A DNA stretch of 64,000 nt from Lachnoclostridium sp. UBA1175 (GTDB taxonomy: Bacteria; Bacillota; Clostridia; Lachnospirales; Lachnospiraceae): the NCBI GenBank assembly GCA_002311665.1, contig DBYX01000015.1:62001-126000 (forward strand), read 5' to 3'. Below are positions 61,237-64,000 of the stretch, one piece after another (positions within the stretch are counted from its first letter, which is position 1; each line of letters opens with the position of its first letter). The translations under genes were made by a program, and so were the position numbers. The notes under the pieces were generated by a model that made no database searches, was not told the origin of the DNA, and worked only from the letters and a program-made list of their open reading frames with translations.

Positions 61237-63068
61237 CCTTCCGCTACCCGAAGGCGTCTTCCGATGCGCTCCGCGATGTCTCGCTGTCCGTCGCATCCGG
61301 GCAGTGGGCCGTGCTTTGCGGGCTCTCGGGCTGCGGCAAATCCACCCTGCTCCGGCTGATCAAGCGCGAGATCGCGCCATTCGGTCAGTTGCGCGGACGC
61401 ATCCTCTTCGGCGGGAAGGACCGTGCGGGGGAGCTCTCCGACCGCGAATCCGCGGAGGGCATCGGCATTGTGCTGCAGGATCCCGAGTCGCAGATCGTCA
61501 CCGACGAGGTGTGGCACGAGCTCGCCTTCGGCCCGGAAAATCTCGGGCTTCCTTCGGAGGTGATCCGCAGACGCGTCGCGGAGATGGCCTCATTTTTCGG
61601 GATCGAGGACTGGTATCACCGCAAAACCTACGAGCTCTCGGGCGGACAGAAGCAGCTTCTGAACCTCGCGTCCGCAATGGTTATGAACCCGCGGCTCTTG
61701 CTTCTCGACGAGCCCACGGCGCAGCTCGACCCGATCGCTGCCGCCGATTTTCGCAATATGCTCTCGCGCGTCAACCGCGATCTCGGCGTGACGATCCTGA
61801 TGGCGGAACACCGCCTCGAGAGTGTGCTTCCGCTCGCAGACCGGGTGTTTGTCATGCGGGACCGCGCGGGACAGGCGATCGACAACTCCGGCTCCATCCT
61901 GTTCGCGGGAACGCCGTCGGACGCCGCACTCTTTCTCAATACGTATTCACACCCCTGTGCGGAGGCACTTCCCGCCGCCACGCAGGTGTATTTCGCGCTC
62001 ACCGGAGGGTCAATCGGAAGGAGGGAGACGATCCCCGCCGGTGATACCGCGATCCCGTTCACCGTGCGCGACGGGCGGGATTTCCTGGAGGCACATGCCG
62101 GCGGCTTCGCTGCCCCGGATACGGCGATCCGCACGGACGGTATTGCGGATGCGACAGACGCTTCGGGCGAGACGCCCGCAGCGACCGACGGATCCGCCTC
62201 GAAAGAATCGACCGCAAAAAGCTCGACCGTCGTGCTCGAAGCGAAGGACGTTCGCTTCCGCTACGCGAAAAATTCTCCCGACGTCCTCTCCGGCGCGACC
62301 GTATCGCTCCGCAAGGGCGAACACTACTGCCTTCTCGGAGGCAATGGCTCCGGCAAAACGACACTTCTGTCTCTGCTTGCCGGCCTCACCAAGCCGTACG
62401 CCGGCTCCGTCCGGCTCCTCGGCCGCAAGCTGTCCTCCTTCGGACCCGGCGAGCTGTACCGCAACAACCTCGCGCTCCTGCCGCAGCAGCCGCGCGATCT
62501 GTTTACGGAGAAGACGATCCGCGAGGATCTCTCGAAGGCGTTCGCCCGGATGAAGACTCCGGAGAGCGGCAGAACAACCGATAATACTGACAATGATTCC
62601 CCAGACACCGCGATGGCGCGATTGTGCGAGCGGCTCCGGATCACGGATATCCTCGACTCGCATCCTTACGATGTGAGCGGCGGCGAGCTGCAGAAGGCGG
62701 CTCTCGCAAAGGTGCTCGCGTCCCGCCCGAAGGTTCTCCTCCTGGATGAGCCGACGAAGGGCATCGACGTTCGGGGCAAGCGGGAACTTGCCTCCCTTCT
62801 CTCGGAGCTCCGCGCGGAAGGGATGACGGTCCTGTCCGTCACGCACGACGCGGAATGGGCGGCGGCTCACGCGGACCGCTGCGGTCTTCTCTTCGACGGG
62901 GAGATCATCTCCGAGGACGTGCCTGCAGGATTTTTCGCGGACAACGCATTCTATACGACGGCGGCCAACCGCATCGCGCGAGGCATCCTCGACGGGGTGA
63001 CCGTAGTTGATGACATCGTACGCCGCTGCCTTGGCGGTCCCGCATCCTCCGCGGAGGTGTCGCAATGA
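61209..63068 (+). CDS. ecfA: Fused ECF ATPase (EcfA1-EcfA2 in one chain)
   Basis: The 619-residue protein contains two complete ABC ATPase domains. Domain 1: Walker A GLSGCGKS (38-45), signature ELSGGQKQ, Walker B RLLLLDEPTAQLD, then MAEHRLESVL. Domain 2: Walker A GGNGSGKT near 378, signature VSGGELQKAAL, Walker B KVLLLDEPTKGID and SVTHDAEW. A low-complexity linker rich in Ala, Thr, Ser and Asp (about 300-340) joins them. Usually these are two genes. Translation starts at TTG (61209), with AAGGAGGAG six bases upstream, inside the end of ecfT. It powers the ECF transporter. Confidence 0.93.
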   Translation: MELLSVENVTFRYPKASSDALRDVSLSVASGQWAVLCGLSGCGKSTLLRLIKREIAPFGQLRGRILFGGKDRAGELSDRESAEGIGIVLQDPESQIVTDEVWHELAFGPENLGLPSEVIRRRVAEMASFFGIEDWYHRKTYELSGGQKQLLNLASAMVMNPRLLLLDEPTAQLDPIAAADFRNMLSRVNRDLGVTILMAEHRLESVLPLADRVFVMRDRAGQAIDNSGSILFAGTPSDAALFLNTYSHPCAEALPAATQVYFALTGGSIGRRETIPAGDTAIPFTVRDGRDFLEAHAGGFAAPDTAIRTDGIADATDASGETPAATDGSASKESTAKSSTVVLEAKDVRFRYAKNSPDVLSGATVSLRKGEHYCLLGGNGSGKTTLLSLLAGLTKPYAGSVRLLGRKLSSFGPGELYRNNLALLPQQPRDLFTEKTIREDLSKAFARMKTPESGRTTDNTDNDSPDTAMARLCERLRITDILDSHPYDVSGGELQKAALAKVLASRPKVLLLDEPTKGIDVRGKRELASLLSELRAEGMTVLSVTHDAEWAAAHADRCGLLFDGEIISEDVPAGFFADNAFYTTAANRIARGILDGVTVVDDIVRRCLGGPASSAEVSQ

Positions 63069-63805
63069 GACGCCGGTGGCTTACGTTCGCACTTTTTTTC
63101 GCGCTGATCCCCGCGGTCGCGGTGGGCGGTGCGCTCGTGTTCCGCGAGCGGCATTACGCGTGGATCTCGCTGTGCGTCGCGGTACTCACGTGCCTGCCGA
63201 TCCTGTATGATTTCGAGCGGCGGGAGACCGGCTCGGCGGACCTAATGGTTCTCTCCGTGCTGACGTCCCTGTCGGTGGCGGGACGATTCCTCTTCGCCTG
63301 GCTGCCGGGCTTCAAACCCGTCACGGCGATCACGGTCATCACTGCGCTGTGGCTCGGCGCGGAGCCGGGATTTATCGTCGGCTCGATGACGGCGCTTCTG
63401 TCCAACTTTTATTTCGGGCAGGGACCCTGGACTCCGTTCCAGATGTTCTCGTGGGGCCTGATCGGCGGACTCGCCGGCCTCCTCGCGCGGCCTCTGCGGA
63501 AGCACAAGGTGCTCCTGTGCCTGTACGGCGTCTTCGCCGGAGTATTTTACTCGCTCATCATGGACCTTTGGTCGACCTTCTGGATGGGCGAGGGCTTCTC
63601 GCTCGCGCGCTACCTGTCGCTCGCGGCGACGGCGATCCCGACCACGATCGAGTACGCGGTGTCCAACGTCATTTTCCTGCTGGCGCTGACGGGTCCCATC
63701 GGGGACAAGCTCGACCGCATCCGCGTAAAATACGGTCTGTTTCGGGACGAAAATTCCTACGACTCACTACAGCCGGATACCGATGGCTGTTCTGATAAAA
63801 ACTAA
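63065..63805 (+). CDS. ECF transporter substrate-binding (S) component, CbrT-like
   Basis: A 246-residue integral membrane protein with about six spans. GFKPVTAITVITALWLGAEP and FIVGSMTALLSNFYFGQGPW resemble the S-component signature region, and GPWTPFQMFSWGLIGGLAGL follows. These suggest the CbrT-like (cobalamin) group, by overall resemblance only. It starts in the last bases of the EcfA gene (ATGA overlap), completing a group II ECF set T-A-A-S. The soluble tail after about residue 215 is polar. The substrate should be treated as unproven. Confidence 0.75.
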   Translation: MRRRWLTFALFFALIPAVAVGGALVFRERHYAWISLCVAVLTCLPILYDFERRETGSADLMVLSVLTSLSVAGRFLFAWLPGFKPVTAITVITALWLGAEPGFIVGSMTALLSNFYFGQGPWTPFQMFSWGLIGGLAGLLARPLRKHKVLLCLYGVFAGVFYSLIMDLWSTFWMGEGFSLARYLSLAATAIPTTIEYAVSNVIFLLALTGPIGDKLDRIRVKYGLFRDENSYDSLQPDTDGCSDKN

Positions 63806-63824
63806 ACAAAGGAGTGTCTTCACT

Positions 63825-64000
63825 ATGAAAAGATTCCTATCTCTCACGCTTTCGCTCGTGCTCCTGCTCGGCCTGTGCTGCGGTTTCGCATTCGCTGCTG
63901 ACTCGACGAAAGTCTATGTTACCATCGCCGACAAGAACGGCCTCGCCCTTGTACAGGAAGCTACCTCGGTAACAGACATCGACTCCGACGGCAAGATCAC
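63825..64000 (+). CDS. Secreted protein, N-terminal part (truncated by window)
   Basis: 58 codons are visible. A signal peptide (MKRFLSLTLSLVLLLGLCCG, cleavage after FAFA) is followed by DSTKVYVTIADKNGLALVQ and DIDSDGKIT. The mature start looks like secreted DUF4430-type proteins that often accompany ECF cobalamin transporters; the Asp-rich motif resembles a calcium loop. GGAG precedes the ATG by 12 bases. It lies 19 bases after the S component stop, so it belongs to the same transcript and may capture the vitamin outside the cell. This is an inference from context. Confidence 0.6.
   Translation, partial: MKRFLSLTLSLVLLLGLCCGFAFAADSTKVYVTIADKNGLALVQEATSVTDIDSDGKI

Overview
The window looks like a chromosome segment of a GC-rich (by eye) member of the Firmicutes, most likely a Clostridia/Lachnospiraceae-type anaerobe. 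Reasons: strong GGAGG-type ribosome sites, consensus sigma-A promoters (TTGACA-17-TATAAT), T-box and yybP-ykoY riboswitches, an ECF vitamin transporter, and large secreted proteins built from leucine-rich repeats, InlB-type repeats and Ig-like modules. No rRNA, tRNA, IS element or CRISPR array was found.

Layout. 1-978: end of a flotillin gene. 1061-12473 (minus): a seven-gene operon of mostly unknown function, with a 1256-residue protein, two paralogous nitrilase-fold-like proteins, a polyprenyl diphosphate synthase and three uncharacterised proteins, two of them possibly lipid-binding. It has a good promoter at 12642-12670. 12925-15886 (plus): an O-acetylhomoserine sulfhydrylase, then a MarR regulator overlapping a lipoprotein esterase, with a perfect operator palindrome. 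15981-24435 (minus): a complete-looking aromatic amino acid operon, pheA-aroB-aroC-aroE/K fusion-aroA-GNAT-tyrA-aroF, preceded by a Phe/Tyr-rich leader peptide and a terminator (classical attenuation). aroD is not in the window. 24898-30836 (minus): a membrane-anchored protein, a MATE exporter, a PQQ-propeller lipoprotein and transketolase. 31085-31464: a strictly phased array of short inverted repeats and a 39-bp palindrome. 31532-32212: a secreted InlB-repeat protein. 32721-40228 (minus): the trp operon trpE-G-D-C-F-B-A under a tryptophan T-box, with a second phased array and a 51-bp tandem repeat between trpG and trpD. 40979-56179 (minus): six paralogous secreted LRR/Ig/InlB proteins, two with a transglutaminase domain. 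56342-59701 (minus): an ABC ATPase and FtsX-type permease behind a manganese (yybP-ykoY) riboswitch. 60032-64000 (plus): a structured leader RNA, EcfT, a fused EcfA1-A2 ATPase, a CbrT-like S component and the start of a secreted protein; a cobalamin uptake locus is the best guess.

Most unusual observation: two unrelated-sequence arrays (31085-31378 and 37671-38045) share one architecture. Each has short inverted arms framing a unit of about 42 bp, repeated every 84 bp (8 helical turns). I do not know a described element with this layout. The second most interesting item is the unknown operon at 1061-12473.
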